From NCBI RefSeq assembly GCF_900130045.1, contig NZ_FQXT01000001.1, positions 536,458 to 600,457 of the forward strand: a stretch of 64,000 nt of DNA, in the 5' to 3' direction. The notes beneath the pieces were generated by a model, which had not been told where the DNA came from, ran no database searches, and saw only the letters and a program-made list of their open reading frames with translations. Source of the DNA: Leeuwenhoekiella palythoae (GTDB taxonomy: Bacteria; Bacteroidota; Bacteroidia; Flavobacteriales; Flavobacteriaceae). Positions 1 through 8,975 of this stretch are shown piece after piece; positions within the stretch are counted from its first letter, which is position 1; each line of letters starts with the position of its first letter. A program made the translations under genes and the position numbers.

Positions 1-1984
1 CGGTATTGTCATAAATAAGCGCTTTTTTAAGCTGGGCTTTTGCAGCGAACTTGCTTTTTGGAATCTCCCGCACTAAGCGATCATAGGCTTGAATACCGCG
101 CTCATTATCACCTGTTGCAACATAGGTGTTTCCTAATTCGTACAACGCATCATCTCTGTAGCTCGACTGCGGAAACATATTAGCAAAGTTGCTTAAGCCT
201 TCGATCTTTTGTGCGTTGCGATCTACAAAACCGTAGCTTATAGACTTCTGAAAAGTCGCATAGTCTTTATTTCCACCAGGCATTGCGATAGCGGCATTGT
301 AAGCTTCCATCGCAGGCCAGTATTCACTTTCGATAAAGTGACTATCACCCAAACGCATAAAAGCATCCATTTTTCTCACATTATCATCGGTTCCCGAGGT
401 CGTAAACTGACTAAAATATTTTGTCGCCTGATTGTAGTTTTTCTTCTTGAAATAGGCATAGCCTAAATTATAAGCGAGGTTGTCATATTCTGGTAATGCT
501 CGCGCCGCACTGTTTTGCTCAAACTGCTTAAACGTCAACAACGCATCATCGATACGATTAATGGTGTACTCACTTTCGGCTTTCCAGTATAATGCGCGTG
601 CGGTGAACTCCGGAGTGCGTGGTTCACTTAAAGATTTTTCAAAATTGATGATGGCCTCTTGATAATCGCCGTCATTATAAAGTTCGATTCCGCGGTAAAA
701 AGCCACTTTTTGATAGGCTACTTTATCTTCAAAATTGCGGTTGTTCTCAATGAGTTCCATCGCTCCTTCATAATTCTTAGAAGTGATGTATGAGTCGATC
801 AATAAGGTTTGCAATTGCTGACGCTCAGGAGTGTCAGGATATTGCTCTAAATAGTTACCAATGGCTTGCGGAGCCGGCTCATACGCATTCCCGATCTCAT
901 AACTTAACTTGGCATAATTGAGTCCGCTATCTTCTTTGATCTTCGGCTCAAAATCCATTTGATAAGCATTTCTAAACGCGTTTAAAGCTTCCTGCTTTTT
1001 TCCGGTTTGTAAATACGCATCGGCAAGGTGGTAATAGGCATTTTGCGCAACGCTGTTTTTTCCATCAATAATTTTATTGAACTCCCCAATTGCACTGTCA
1101 TAATCGCCTTGCTTGTAATAGGCATAACCTAATTGGTAATAATCGGTATTCGTCCATTTTCCACGTTTTCCACGGTATTCCTTTAAATACGGAAGCGCTT
1201 CATCAAATTGGCCTAAGTTGAAATAACTCTCTCCAATAATCTTATTCAACTCCGATTGATCGAGACGGTTTGCAGTAGGCAGTTGTTCTTTAGCCAGCTT
1301 GATCGCTTCTTCAAAATTACCTTGCTTAAAATTCAAGTCGGCTTTAAAATAGCTCAGGTCTTCGCGGGTTCCTTCTTCGGCTTCAACTTCTTCAAAAAGC
1401 TGACTTGCCTCTTCATAATTATCATTCTCATATGCCATAAAACCTTCATAATACTTCGCCTGCGCTCCGTACTTTTCAGAATTACGCACACGGCTGAAAT
1501 ATACCTTAGCCTCTTCCGGCCTGTTGGTTTTAAGATGAATGTAACCCATATTAAAATTGAAACGCTCCAATTCGCTCCAATTCAATCTTGACAGGTCTAC
1601 TTGCTCATACCAGCGCTTAGCTACCGAATATTTCCCATTCTCATAGTAGTAATCGGCAACATCTTTATAAGCAGAATTACGTTTGGTACTCGTAGGGTAT
1701 TCTTCAACAAATTTTTGCATCGCCGCATCTGCTCCACTTTGGTTGAGACGCACGGCAGCATTTGCGATATAATAGGCACAATCTCCCTTGATCGTGGGAT
1801 CTTTAGCTTCCTGTTTTATTTCGTTGAAAAGTGTTTGCGCTGCGAGGTATTGTTTGCTGTTATACAGCGAGAGCGCTTTGTTGTATTTTGCCAGATCGTT
1901 AGTAAATGCGGCAGACTGCTGTGCCGTGAGAACCGGCAAGGTCAGCAGCGTGAGGAGCCCTATACAGGCATATTTCTTGATCAT
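1..1984 (-). CDS. Large tetratricopeptide-repeat protein, exported, 3' end outside the window
   Basis: The gene runs leftward from ATG at 1984 and leaves the window at base 1 after about 661 codons without a stop. The N-terminus MIKKYACIGLLTLLTLPVLTAQ is a signal peptide. The rest is a long series of TPR-type helices (for example AYYHLADAYLQTGKKQEALN and NLAYNLGYAYFKKKNYNQA). Flavobacterial proteins of this build are about 1000 residues, so roughly a third is missing. It probably acts in the periplasm as a protein-protein scaffold, but nothing here shows a partner or reaction. It is divergent from the ftsE-like gene, with a perfect TAnnTTTG box in front. Confidence 0.85.
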   Translation of the reverse strand, partial: MIKKYACIGLLTLLTLPVLTAQQSAAFTNDLAKYNKALSLYNSKQYLAAQTLFNEIKQEAKDPTIKGDCAYYIANAAVRLNQSGADAAMQKFVEEYPTSTKRNSAYKDVADYYYENGKYSVAKRWYEQVDLSRLNWSELERFNFNMGYIHLKTNRPEEAKVYFSRVRNSEKYGAQAKYYEGFMAYENDNYEEASQLFEEVEAEEGTREDLSYFKADLNFKQGNFEEAIKLAKEQLPTANRLDQSELNKIIGESYFNLGQFDEALPYLKEYRGKRGKWTNTDYYQLGYAYYKQGDYDSAIGEFNKIIDGKNSVAQNAYYHLADAYLQTGKKQEALNAFRNAYQMDFEPKIKEDSGLNYAKLSYEIGNAYEPAPQAIGNYLEQYPDTPERQQLQTLLIDSYITSKNYEGAMELIENNRNFEDKVAYQKVAFYRGIELYNDGDYQEAIINFEKSLSEPRTPEFTARALYWKAESEYTINRIDDALLTFKQFEQNSAARALPEYDNLAYNLGYAYFKKKNYNQATKYFSQFTTSGTDDNVRKMDAFMRLGDSHFIESEYWPAMEAYNAAIAMPGGNKDYATFQKSISYGFVDRNAQKIEGLSNFANMFPQSSYRDDALYELGNTYVATGDNERGIQAYDRLVREIPKSKFAAKAQLKKALIYDNT

Positions 1985-2017
1985 ATTTTCTAAGTTAAGT
2001 TGCAAAAGCAGCACGGT

Positions 2018-2025
2018 CAAAAGTA
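2018..2025 (-). promoter_or_regulatory. Bacteroidota -7 promoter box for the TPR gene
   Basis: Read on the minus strand this is TACTTTTG, a perfect match to the TAnnTTTG -7 consensus. It lies 34 bases before the ATG of the TPR gene. No convincing -33 TTG box was found at the usual distance. Confidence 0.5.
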
Positions 2026-2174
2026 GGTTTTTTAACAAGTGACTACTGTTAATAACGTTACAAAACTAGGATAATTATATCTACAGTAGGCTTCTTAAAA
2101 AGAACTTCCTTTTAGGAAATTCACCCGCCAATTCAATAGACTCTAAAGCTACTATACAAATGAAATAGTTATTG

Positions 2175-2182
2175 TACTTTTG
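2175..2182 (+). promoter_or_regulatory. Bacteroidota -7 promoter box for the ftsE-like gene
   Basis: TACTTTTG matches TAnnTTTG and lies 36 bases before the ATG at 2218. It shares the intergenic space with the divergent promoter at 2018-2025. Confidence 0.5.
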
Positions 2183-2217
2183 ACGTTAGCTAATTGTCAA
2201 ATATTAGAAGCTTTTTT

Positions 2218-2901
2218 ATGTCTACACCGGTATTGCAACTTCAAAACGCCTCGATTTTTCAACGTGAAAGCCTTATTCTTTCTGAAGTAAGCCTCACGAT
2301 CAATAAAGGCGAATTTGTGTACCTCATAGGTAAAACCGGAAGCGGTAAAAGTAGTTTTATGAAGACCCTGTATGGTGATCTTCCACTACAGCAAGGTCAA
2401 GGAACCATTGTAGACTTTGACCTGACGACTTTAAAAGAAAAGCAAATCCCGTATCTACGCAGAAAGCTAGGTGTTGTATTTCAAGACTTTAAACTGCTAA
2501 ATGATCGCACCGTAAAAGAAAACCTCAAATTTGTTTTAAAAGCTACCGGCTGGAAAAATCAAAGCGAGATGGACGACAAAATCGATAAGGTGCTGGATAA
2601 AGTAGGAATGAAAACCAAAGGCTTTAAATATCCTTACCAACTTTCTGGTGGTGAGCAGCAACGTGTGGCTATCGCGCGTGCGCTTTTGAACGACCCGGAA
2701 TTAATTCTTGCCGATGAGCCAACCGGAAACCTCGATCCGCAAACCTCTGTAGAAGTAATGGGCGTTTTGCAAGAAATCAACAAAAACGGAAATACCATTC
2801 TAATGGCGACGCACGACTATGCATTGCTTTTAAAATACCCTTCTAAAACACTCAAATGCGACGGCAATAAAATCTTTGAAGTCGTACAAAAGACGATTTA
2901 G
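2218..2901 (+). CDS. ftsE: FtsE-like cell-division ABC transporter ATP-binding protein
   Basis: This 227-residue ABC ATPase has Walker A (GKTGSGKSS), an ABC signature ([15 protein letters not shown]), Walker B ([12 protein letters not shown]) and the switch His (MATHDYALL). Its length and closest motif pattern fit FtsE, which with FtsX couples the divisome to peptidoglycan hydrolases at the inner membrane. The ATG at 2218 is chosen over an upstream TTG at 2194, because the extra eight residues are not part of the domain and the promoter box sits just before. No ftsX is in the window, which is common in this phylum. A LolD-like role cannot be excluded from sequence alone. Confidence 0.8.
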   Translation: MSTPVLQLQNASIFQRESLILSEVSLTINKGEFVYLIGKTGSGKSSFMKTLYGDLPLQQGQGTIVDFDLTTLKEKQIPYLRRKLGVVFQDFKLLNDRTVKENLKFVLKATGWKNQSEMDDKIDKVLDKVGMKTKGFKYPYQLSGGEQQRVAIARALLNDPELILADEPTGNLDPQTSVEVMGVLQEINKNGNTILMATHDYALLLKYPSKTLKCDGNKIFEVVQKTI

Positions 2902-2906
2902 CGCCT

Positions 2907-3518
2907 ATGCCCAAGATTGTGTTCTCCATACTGATCTTGTTTTGCCTGACTGCAACAGCACAGCAAAAGTATATGGACTATAACAATCAACTCATTTCAG
3001 AGCGTGATCTTGAACAGCATTACAAGGGCAGAAACTATTTTGCTATTGAAACCTCCATTCCTAACGTTACTAAACTCATTTTAAGAACGCAGGAAGACAC
3101 GCTGCAACAAGTTGAAAGCCTCTACGCGCATCTTGAAGAAATTACAGGGCAGACTTTAGAACGTGATAAAATGCTTGCTATTATTTATTATCCGGGGCTT
3201 GACACTTGCAATGATAGAGGATCGATAAATTTTGGTACAAGAAAATTATGGTACAAAGAAATGGAACGTAAACTCAATCGTATAGCTGATATTAATACTG
3301 TTTACATTTATAAAAATGATGAGGGCTTAAAGAAATGGAGAAAAGCCAATTGGACAGAAGACAAAAATCAAATCATTGAGCGACTGTTTTTTAAGTATCA
3401 TTATCCCTGCGGAAGTTTTACGGTTGTACATCCTTCAGGGCATTATAAAAGCGGTTTGGGTGAATATTCTAAAAGCTGGGTCTGGAAGTTAACCGAAGAC
3501 CTCGTTCAAGCACATTAA
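2907..3518 (+). CDS. Exported protein of unknown function
   Basis: The 203-residue product begins with a signal peptide (MPKIVFSILILFCLTATAQQ) and has no family I recognise. It carries three cysteines in the mature part, including one in LDTCNDRG and one in YHYPCGSF, and many aromatic residues, so it may be a small folded periplasmic domain. It starts five bases after the ftsE-like stop and its TAA overlaps the apparent start of the next glycosyltransferase, so it is probably co-transcribed with both. Function unknown. Confidence 0.7.
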   Translation: MPKIVFSILILFCLTATAQQKYMDYNNQLISERDLEQHYKGRNYFAIETSIPNVTKLILRTQEDTLQQVESLYAHLEEITGQTLERDKMLAIIYYPGLDTCNDRGSINFGTRKLWYKEMERKLNRIADINTVYIYKNDEGLKKWRKANWTEDKNQIIERLFFKYHYPCGSFTVVHPSGHYKSGLGEYSKSWVWKLTEDLVQAH

Positions 3519-4422
3519 GACTATCGCACTTTCCATTCTCATACCCGTCTATAATGTTGCGCTAAACGATTTGATCAAGCGCCTGATCCCCCAGACCGAA
3601 AAATTACAGATTGCCTTTGAGATTCGTATAGCTGATGATGCTTCTACAGATGCTGAAATTCAGAAAGCAAATGCGCTACTAGCAGAACAAAATCAGTGCA
3701 TTTATACCGTATTCCACGAAAACCGTGGTAGAACGGCAACACGGCATTTTCTTGCGGAAAATGCATTGTACGATAATTTGCTTTTTTTAGACGCAGATGT
3801 ACTGCCCACAAAATCTGACTTTCTTCAAATCTTTGAACAAAACCTAGGCCGTGCGCAAGTGATTTTTGGCGGAATCGCGTATCCCAAAATTCTACCCGAT
3901 CCCGAACGCGCACTCCACTACACTTACGGAAAAAGCCGCGAAGGCCGGTCGGTTTCCAAGCGCAAAAAAAAGCCCTACTTATCGCTGGTTAGTCAGCATT
4001 TATTGATTGACAAATCGGTTTTTCTTAAATACAATCCCGCCGAAGAAAACGCCTATGGCTTAGACCCTTATTTCGCTCATCGTCTGGAGCAGCACCAGAT
4101 TTCGGTTTTACATATAAACAATCCTACGACGCATTTTGGTTTAGAAACTTCGGCTTCTTATGTATTAAAAACGCATCAAGCTTTACAAACCTTGGTGCGC
4201 TTAGAACACGAAGAAAAAATGCCTAGAAATTATAGGCCTTTACAACGTGTAGCCCAGCAGGTAGTAAAACGAAACCTTCAGCATAAAATACTGCGCCTTT
4301 TTAAAACGTACGAGCATCATATTCTCAAAAACCTCTGCGGAAACAATCCCAGTCTGAGACTTTTTGACCTGTACCGCCTTTGCTATTATTTAAAGCTAAC
4401 TTTGGAAGATGAGAGCAATTAG
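3514..4422 (+). CDS. GT2 family glycosyltransferase with an apparent non-canonical start
   Basis: The GT-A fold glycosyltransferase begins with the typical strand IALSILIPVYN, followed by IRIADDAST and the donor-binding LLFLDADVLP. An N-terminus at the in-frame TTG at 3571 would delete the first beta strand. Between the in-frame stop at 3490 and 3571 there is no ATG, GTG or TTG; the best candidate is ATT at 3514, which overlaps the TAA of the preceding gene. A sequencing error or true ATT initiation could explain it. The C-terminal part is helical and divergent. It overlaps the next GT2 gene by 14 bases. Substrate unknown; surface glycan synthesis is inferred from context. Confidence 0.75.
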   Translation: MKTIALSILIPVYNVALNDLIKRLIPQTEKLQIAFEIRIADDASTDAEIQKANALLAEQNQCIYTVFHENRGRTATRHFLAENALYDNLLFLDADVLPTKSDFLQIFEQNLGRAQVIFGGIAYPKILPDPERALHYTYGKSREGRSVSKRKKKPYLSLVSQHLLIDKSVFLKYNPAEENAYGLDPYFAHRLEQHQISVLHINNPTTHFGLETSASYVLKTHQALQTLVRLEHEEKMPRNYRPLQRVAQQVVKRNLQHKILRLFKTYEHHILKNLCGNNPSLRLFDLYRLCYYLKLTLEDESN

Positions 4423-5338
4423 CATCATCATTCCGGTTTTTAACAAAGAAGCTTATCTGGCGGAAACCATTACTTCTGTACTGAAGCAAACCTACACACA
4501 TTTTGAAGTTCTTCTTATCAATGACGGCTCTACTGATTGCAGTCTGAAAGTTATGCAGCGCTTTAAAGATGCACGCATACGCATCATTGATCAAGAAAAT
4601 CACGGACTATCAAAAACCCGGAATCGCGGTGTTGCAGCTGCTAAAAACGAACTCATCGCGCTTCTTGATGCTGACGATCTTTGGTTGCCCGATCATCTGG
4701 AACACCTTGTAAAACTCTCTGAAAATTTTCCGGATGCGCAGCTTTTTGCTACCGGGTATTGCGAACTTTTCAACTCCGGAAAAACGGTAAAACCAAAAAT
4801 AAACACTGCTCAACATGAGCCTTACCAAATCACTGATTTTTTTACCGAAAGTCTGTATCAACCTTTGGTGATTCCCAGTACACTAGCATTTACAAAAGCA
4901 AGTTTCAACTTTCTTGGCGGTTTTAATGAAGCAACGACCTATTCTGAAGATGTTGATTTTTTGATCAGGGCTAACCTTCAGTTTAAAATGGCTTATGATC
5001 CTAAAATAACCTGTCATTACCGCACGGGAGTCGCAGGTCAAATCAGCAGTTTGAATAAAAGTGATCTGCAAGTCCCAAAGTTTGGGCAACTCTTAAGGGC
5101 ACATCCCGATCATCAATCCTTACATATTTACATTCATACCAAACGTTATTTCCTGTGTATTTTTTATAAAACTGAAGGTCGTCTGGATCTGTTTAAAAAA
5201 CTTAAAGCAAAACTAGACCCTTCCATTTTGAATAGTAAGCAACGTTTATTGCTAAATGCACCGCGCTTCCTGTTGATTAGTATCAGAAAAATAAAAGTGT
5301 TTTTACTTAAAAAAGGAATCAGACTTACTACTTTTTAA
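4409..5338 (+). CDS. GT2 family glycosyltransferase
   Basis: The 309-residue GT2 enzyme starts at ATG 4409 with ISIIIPVFNKEAYLAETI, followed by VLLINDGSTDCS and the metal/donor motif LLDADDLWL near residue 88. It has the acceptor-side segment FLGGFNEATTYSEDVDFLIRA. It probably adds a sugar to an undecaprenyl- or lipid A-linked glycan on the cytoplasmic face. The start overlaps the preceding GT2 by 14 bases, suggesting translational coupling. Its 3' end overlaps the convergent FdtA-type gene by 11 bases. Confidence 0.87.
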   Translation: MRAISIIIPVFNKEAYLAETITSVLKQTYTHFEVLLINDGSTDCSLKVMQRFKDARIRIIDQENHGLSKTRNRGVAAAKNELIALLDADDLWLPDHLEHLVKLSENFPDAQLFATGYCELFNSGKTVKPKINTAQHEPYQITDFFTESLYQPLVIPSTLAFTKASFNFLGGFNEATTYSEDVDFLIRANLQFKMAYDPKITCHYRTGVAGQISSLNKSDLQVPKFGQLLRAHPDHQSLHIYIHTKRYFLCIFYKTEGRLDLFKKLKAKLDPSILNSKQRLLLNAPRFLLISIRKIKVFLLKKGIRLTTF

Positions 5339-5720
5339 ACTGAAGAAATTCAGCGAAATCCCGTATATAATCTGCTTCGACAAAAACAGCACTTGCGAGC
5401 ACGAGACAAATACCTCCGCTCGAGAAGTTGTCCAATTCGCGCCAGTATCCATTAGGAATCAACAAACCTTCATCAGGTTTATTGAGCGTGTAGGTTTGTT
5501 TTTTAGTTCCATCATGAATAAGCACATCAAAACTTCCCGAAAGTGCGATCAAAAACTCGCTCTGCTCCCGGTGTGCGTGACCGCCACGAGAAGCACCACT
5601 AGGCACATCATATAAATAGTACACCCGCTTGAACTCAAAAGGCAATATGTCTTTTTCCAGCACCGAAAGATTACCTCTTCGATCTTCTATTTTAGGGAGT
5701 TTTATGCGTTTAATCATCAT
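5328..5720 (-). CDS. FdtA/QdtA-type dTDP-4-oxo-6-deoxyhexose 3,4-ketoisomerase
   Basis: This 130-residue single-domain cupin of the WxcM/FdtA type has the RRGNLSVLE start motif, the HAHREQSEF motif with the paired histidines at 48 and 50, and the IPNGYWRELDNFS C-terminal strand. The family moves the keto group of dTDP-4-keto-6-deoxyglucose from C4 to C3, the step before transamination. FdtA (galacto) and QdtA (gluco) products cannot be told apart by eye. The matching aminotransferase and acetyltransferase are at 10254-12352. It overlaps the GT4 gene by 11 bases and is downstream of it. Confidence 0.85.
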   Translation of the reverse strand: MMIKRIKLPKIEDRRGNLSVLEKDILPFEFKRVYYLYDVPSGASRGGHAHREQSEFLIALSGSFDVLIHDGTKKQTYTLNKPDEGLLIPNGYWRELDNFSSGGICLVLASAVFVEADYIRDFAEFLQFKK

Positions 5721-6810
5721 ACAGCGCGTTGAGATAGCTTTGCCATTGCGGGGTCACTTGTGTGATGTCAAACTTACGAATACTCTTTTGGCTAGCAGCT
5801 TTAAATCGGTTTCTTGTGGGTTCATCAAGCGCCAGCCTGTTCATCGCCTCCTTTAAAGCTTCAAAATCCTGATGCGGAACCAGAATCCCATTAGTCCCAT
5901 CAAGAAGTTCACGCGGACCGGTAGGACAATCTATTGCAATTACCGGAGTTCCGCACGCGAGACTTTCTAAGATCACCCGCGGAAAACCTTCAAAAGCACT
6001 GCACAAAACCGTAAAAAGCGCATGGGCTACATACGGTTCAGGATGTTTTACAAAGCCTTTAAAAATAATCTTATCAGCAATCTTTAAATCTTCGGCAAGT
6101 TGCTGAAGTTCTGAAAGCATTTCACCTTGCCCCAAAATATACAGGTCAATTCCTAGTTTTGGCAATTCACTTTTTGCATAGGTTTCGATGAGTTTATCAA
6201 ATTGCTTCACCCCTTTTTGTAATCTTCCACTTGCTAAAATATAAGGCCGAATTACATCGTCAGGAGAAGTAAAGTCCTGCTGATAAGCAGATACATTAAT
6301 CGCATTGGGAATCACCTTAATTTTTTGAAAACCGAAACGCTGCTCAATAGACTGCTTCATAGCCTCAGTAAGCACACAGATTCCCGCTTCTTTAAATAGT
6401 CTCTTGGCAGCAAAGTCGGGCTTCGGAAAATAATAGTTCAAATGTGAACTGCGCACCATAAAGACGACTTTAAATCCCGGATACAAATACCGCTGAATGC
6501 AATATTCCTTTAACGCATTGCGACGCATTCTAAAGTCGAGAACAACATCAATTTCCTGCTCGTACAGGTATCTTTTAAAATGCTGAAACCGTTTTAACTT
6601 ATTGAAGACGCCGTTAGTTGCATTCTTATATTTCCCCAGATTATAAAGCCTACCTGAAAACTCATAACCAATTTTATCGGTGATCGTGACCAGATGTACA
6701 GCATGACCTGCTTCAGTAAGCATTTGCGTCAACAAAGCCGCCGAACGTTCTGCACCACCGCCGGCGAGTGATTCAACGAGAATACAGATATTTTGAGGTT
6801 TTGATTTCAG
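5710..6810 (-). CDS. GT4 family glycosyltransferase, start codon uncertain
   Basis: The GT-B enzyme opens with ICILVESLAGGGAERSAALL and has the C-terminal donor-site motif EGFPRVILESLACGTPVIAID (EX7E). Such N-termini normally begin a few residues before ICILVES, but no ATG, GTG or TTG lies there. I place the start at CTG 6810, giving MKSKPQNICILVES. The frame stays open to ATG 7050, but that would run about 200 bases antisense into the divergent gene at 6848 and adds residues with no resemblance to the family. It is probably coupled to the FdtA gene downstream and acts in the glycan pathway. Confidence 0.8.
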   Translation of the reverse strand: MKSKPQNICILVESLAGGGAERSAALLTQMLTEAGHAVHLVTITDKIGYEFSGRLYNLGKYKNATNGVFNKLKRFQHFKRYLYEQEIDVVLDFRMRRNALKEYCIQRYLYPGFKVVFMVRSSHLNYYFPKPDFAAKRLFKEAGICVLTEAMKQSIEQRFGFQKIKVIPNAINVSAYQQDFTSPDDVIRPYILASGRLQKGVKQFDKLIETYAKSELPKLGIDLYILGQGEMLSELQQLAEDLKIADKIIFKGFVKHPEPYVAHALFTVLCSAFEGFPRVILESLACGTPVIAIDCPTGPRELLDGTNGILVPHQDFEALKEAMNRLALDEPTRNRFKAASQKSIRKFDITQVTPQWQSYLNALYDD

Positions 6811-6847
6811 AGTTTGTGTATCTTTTAGCTTTAAATGTAGCGCATTT

Positions 6848-8044
6848 ATGAGAATTCTTTTAGTAGGAGAATACAGCAATTTACATAACAGTCTGAAGGC
6901 AGGATTACTCGCAAATGGGCACGAAGTCACCCTCATAAGTACCGGTGATGCGTTTAAAAAATTACCTTCAGATGTCCTGATTAAAGCAAAACGCATAGAA
7001 GGCAGTCGTCTTTTGCAAACACTTAGAAAAGGTATTTTTGAATTGACCAAATTTGATCTTGCTACACTAGAAATAGGTTATCGCGTCCTCGATTGGTTGG
7101 TTGATCAAACCCGATTTGACGTCATTCAGCTTATTAATGAATATCCTTTTAAAACGCCGTATTTTATTGAAAAACGCATCGTAAAACGTCTACGTCAACT
7201 TACCACTAAATTGGTAATTTTAGCTTGTGGTGATGATTACATTTACTTAAATAACATTGATAAACTAGCGCATCATCCCATTTTACAACACCCGGATATC
7301 GACTTTCCGTACAGCGAAAAATACTTGACTGCGACACACAAGAAGTATCACGAATTCGTATTTGAGCTGAAAGATTTGGTCATCAGCACAGATCTGGATT
7401 ATCACCCTATTTATAAAGGTCGAACAGATTATTATGGTTTGATTCCAAATCCGGTAAATCTGAATAACTTCAGCCGTAACCAGCCAGAAAAGCAAAACCG
7501 AATCGTTATTTTTCATGGGGTTAATCGAAGTAATTACTATAAAAAGGGTAATTATTATTTTGACTCGGCTTTGTGCATCATTCGGAAAAAATTCAGTGAT
7601 CGCATTAAAATCATTTGCGTAACTAGTTTACCTTATGCACAGTATTTAGAGTCTTACCGCAAAGCAGATATCATACTTGATCAAACCTATGCCGAAGATC
7701 AAGGTTATAATGCCTTGGAGGCGATGGCTCAAGGAAAAGTGGTGTTCACCGGCGCCGGAGCTTCGTTTTGTGAGCGTTACCAAGTAGCGCCCAATAGCGT
7801 TGCGATTCACACCATTCCGGATGCTAAAAAAATTGCTCAAGACTTGGAAGAACTTATTCTTAACCCCCAACGAATCGCTGAAATAGGAACACGTGCTAAG
7901 CGATTTGTTCAAGAACATCACAACCATTTAGAAGTCGCTGAACACTATGTTAGCGCGTGGAACAGTATTAAAAATGACGACGCAGTTTCTGCTTCATCGG
8001 AAGCTCAAAAAAGCGATACGAAAAATAGCAAACCAGCAGAATGA
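6848..8044 (+). CDS. GT-B fold glycosyltransferase (group 1-like)
   Basis: The 398-residue protein starts at ATG 6848 with MRILLVGEYSNLHNSLKAGL and has a Rossmann N-terminal domain and a C-terminal GT4-like domain ending in YAEDQGYNALEAMAQGKVVFTG, a variant EX7E donor site. It sits alone on the plus strand inside a minus-strand glycan cluster. Its last 26 residues are polar and low in structure (DDAVSASSEAQKSDTKNSKPAE) and overlap the 3' end of the convergent acyltransferase gene by 77 bases, so the tail may be a late extension. Substrate unknown. Confidence 0.82.
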   Translation: MRILLVGEYSNLHNSLKAGLLANGHEVTLISTGDAFKKLPSDVLIKAKRIEGSRLLQTLRKGIFELTKFDLATLEIGYRVLDWLVDQTRFDVIQLINEYPFKTPYFIEKRIVKRLRQLTTKLVILACGDDYIYLNNIDKLAHHPILQHPDIDFPYSEKYLTATHKKYHEFVFELKDLVISTDLDYHPIYKGRTDYYGLIPNPVNLNNFSRNQPEKQNRIVIFHGVNRSNYYKKGNYYFDSALCIIRKKFSDRIKIICVTSLPYAQYLESYRKADIILDQTYAEDQGYNALEAMAQGKVVFTGAGASFCERYQVAPNSVAIHTIPDAKKIAQDLEELILNPQRIAEIGTRAKRFVQEHHNHLEVAEHYVSAWNSIKNDDAVSASSEAQKSDTKNSKPAE

Positions 8045-8975
8045 GCATAAAACTCATACTGTAAAATTGCCAATCTGCAAGTGTGATTTCAAAATGGTTC
8101 ACAGCGCGGCGTGCGTATCTCAAAATAAGCTGATGCCAGAGGTAAAACCCAAAACTAAGATTGCCTAAAAAGAGAAATACCGGTTTTGAAAGCAGTTTTG
8201 ACAACGCACCTTTCTGCTGCGCAAAAACTCCGATCACAGCCAACATCGGCAACCAGTAATACACAGAATATCTTAGTACTTTCGGAAAAAGAGCTGCGGA
8301 AGTATAAAAGATCACAAGCAGTACAAGCGACCCACTTTCATACCAAGTAAATCTCGAATCGAACCTTCCGAAGGAAGCTTTCTTTAAAAGCTGATACAGC
8401 AACATTCCTAAAGCAAAATCAAAAAGCCGCAGCAACGGATTGATGTAGAAAAACCAGTGTTGCAGTTCCTGTGGAATGATATACATCAAACTTAAAATGA
8501 GTAGAAAAAATAAGCTAAAAAGGCCACAAATGCTTCGATGCGTATATTTTCTGAATCCACATAACAACACGGGAAACAGCGTATAAAAAAAGAATAAATC
8601 TGAAATACTCCATCCCAAACTGTTGAATGCAAAGTAATATTCGGCATTTGGGATAAAGCTTTGCAACATAAACAAATTTGCCACAAACTGAAGCATCCAC
8701 TGTTCTGCATTACTCGCTAAAAATCCCAAACTCAACGGAACCGCAGCCAACAAAGTCAACACATAAAGCGGATATAATCTGCTTAAGCGCAATTTTAAAA
8801 ACCGGCTTAAACTGATTTTCTGTTCCGCGAAGCGTTCGGCATACACATAAGACAGGATAAAACCACTTAACGCGTAAAAAAAGGCGTGACCTAATGCATC
8901 CTGCAGCACGTCTATATGATGTAAAAACACCAAAAAAGCGAAAACAAATCGTAATGAGGCCAGAGATTTTAACAC
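7968..8975 (-). CDS. Acyltransferase 3 family membrane protein (O-acetylation of glycan)
   Basis: The 335-residue protein has about ten hydrophobic helices. Its N-terminus MLKSLASLRFVFAFLVFLHH is the typical acyltransferase-3 start with the conserved R and paired His, followed by the ALSGFILSYVY motif. OafA/NodX-type enzymes pass acetyl or other acyl groups across the inner membrane to sugars of O-antigen or capsule. The start overlaps the Wzx gene by 7 bases, so it is the last gene of a four-gene minus-strand operon that starts at 12352. Confidence 0.87.
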   Translation of the reverse strand: MLKSLASLRFVFAFLVFLHHIDVLQDALGHAFFYALSGFILSYVYAERFAEQKISLSRFLKLRLSRLYPLYVLTLLAAVPLSLGFLASNAEQWMLQFVANLFMLQSFIPNAEYYFAFNSLGWSISDLFFFYTLFPVLLCGFRKYTHRSICGLFSLFFLLILSLMYIIPQELQHWFFYINPLLRLFDFALGMLLYQLLKKASFGRFDSRFTWYESGSLVLLVIFYTSAALFPKVLRYSVYYWLPMLAVIGVFAQQKGALSKLLSKPVFLFLGNLSFGFYLWHQLILRYARRAVNHFEITLADWQFYSMSFMLILLVCYFSYRFFELPMKQKLRRHF

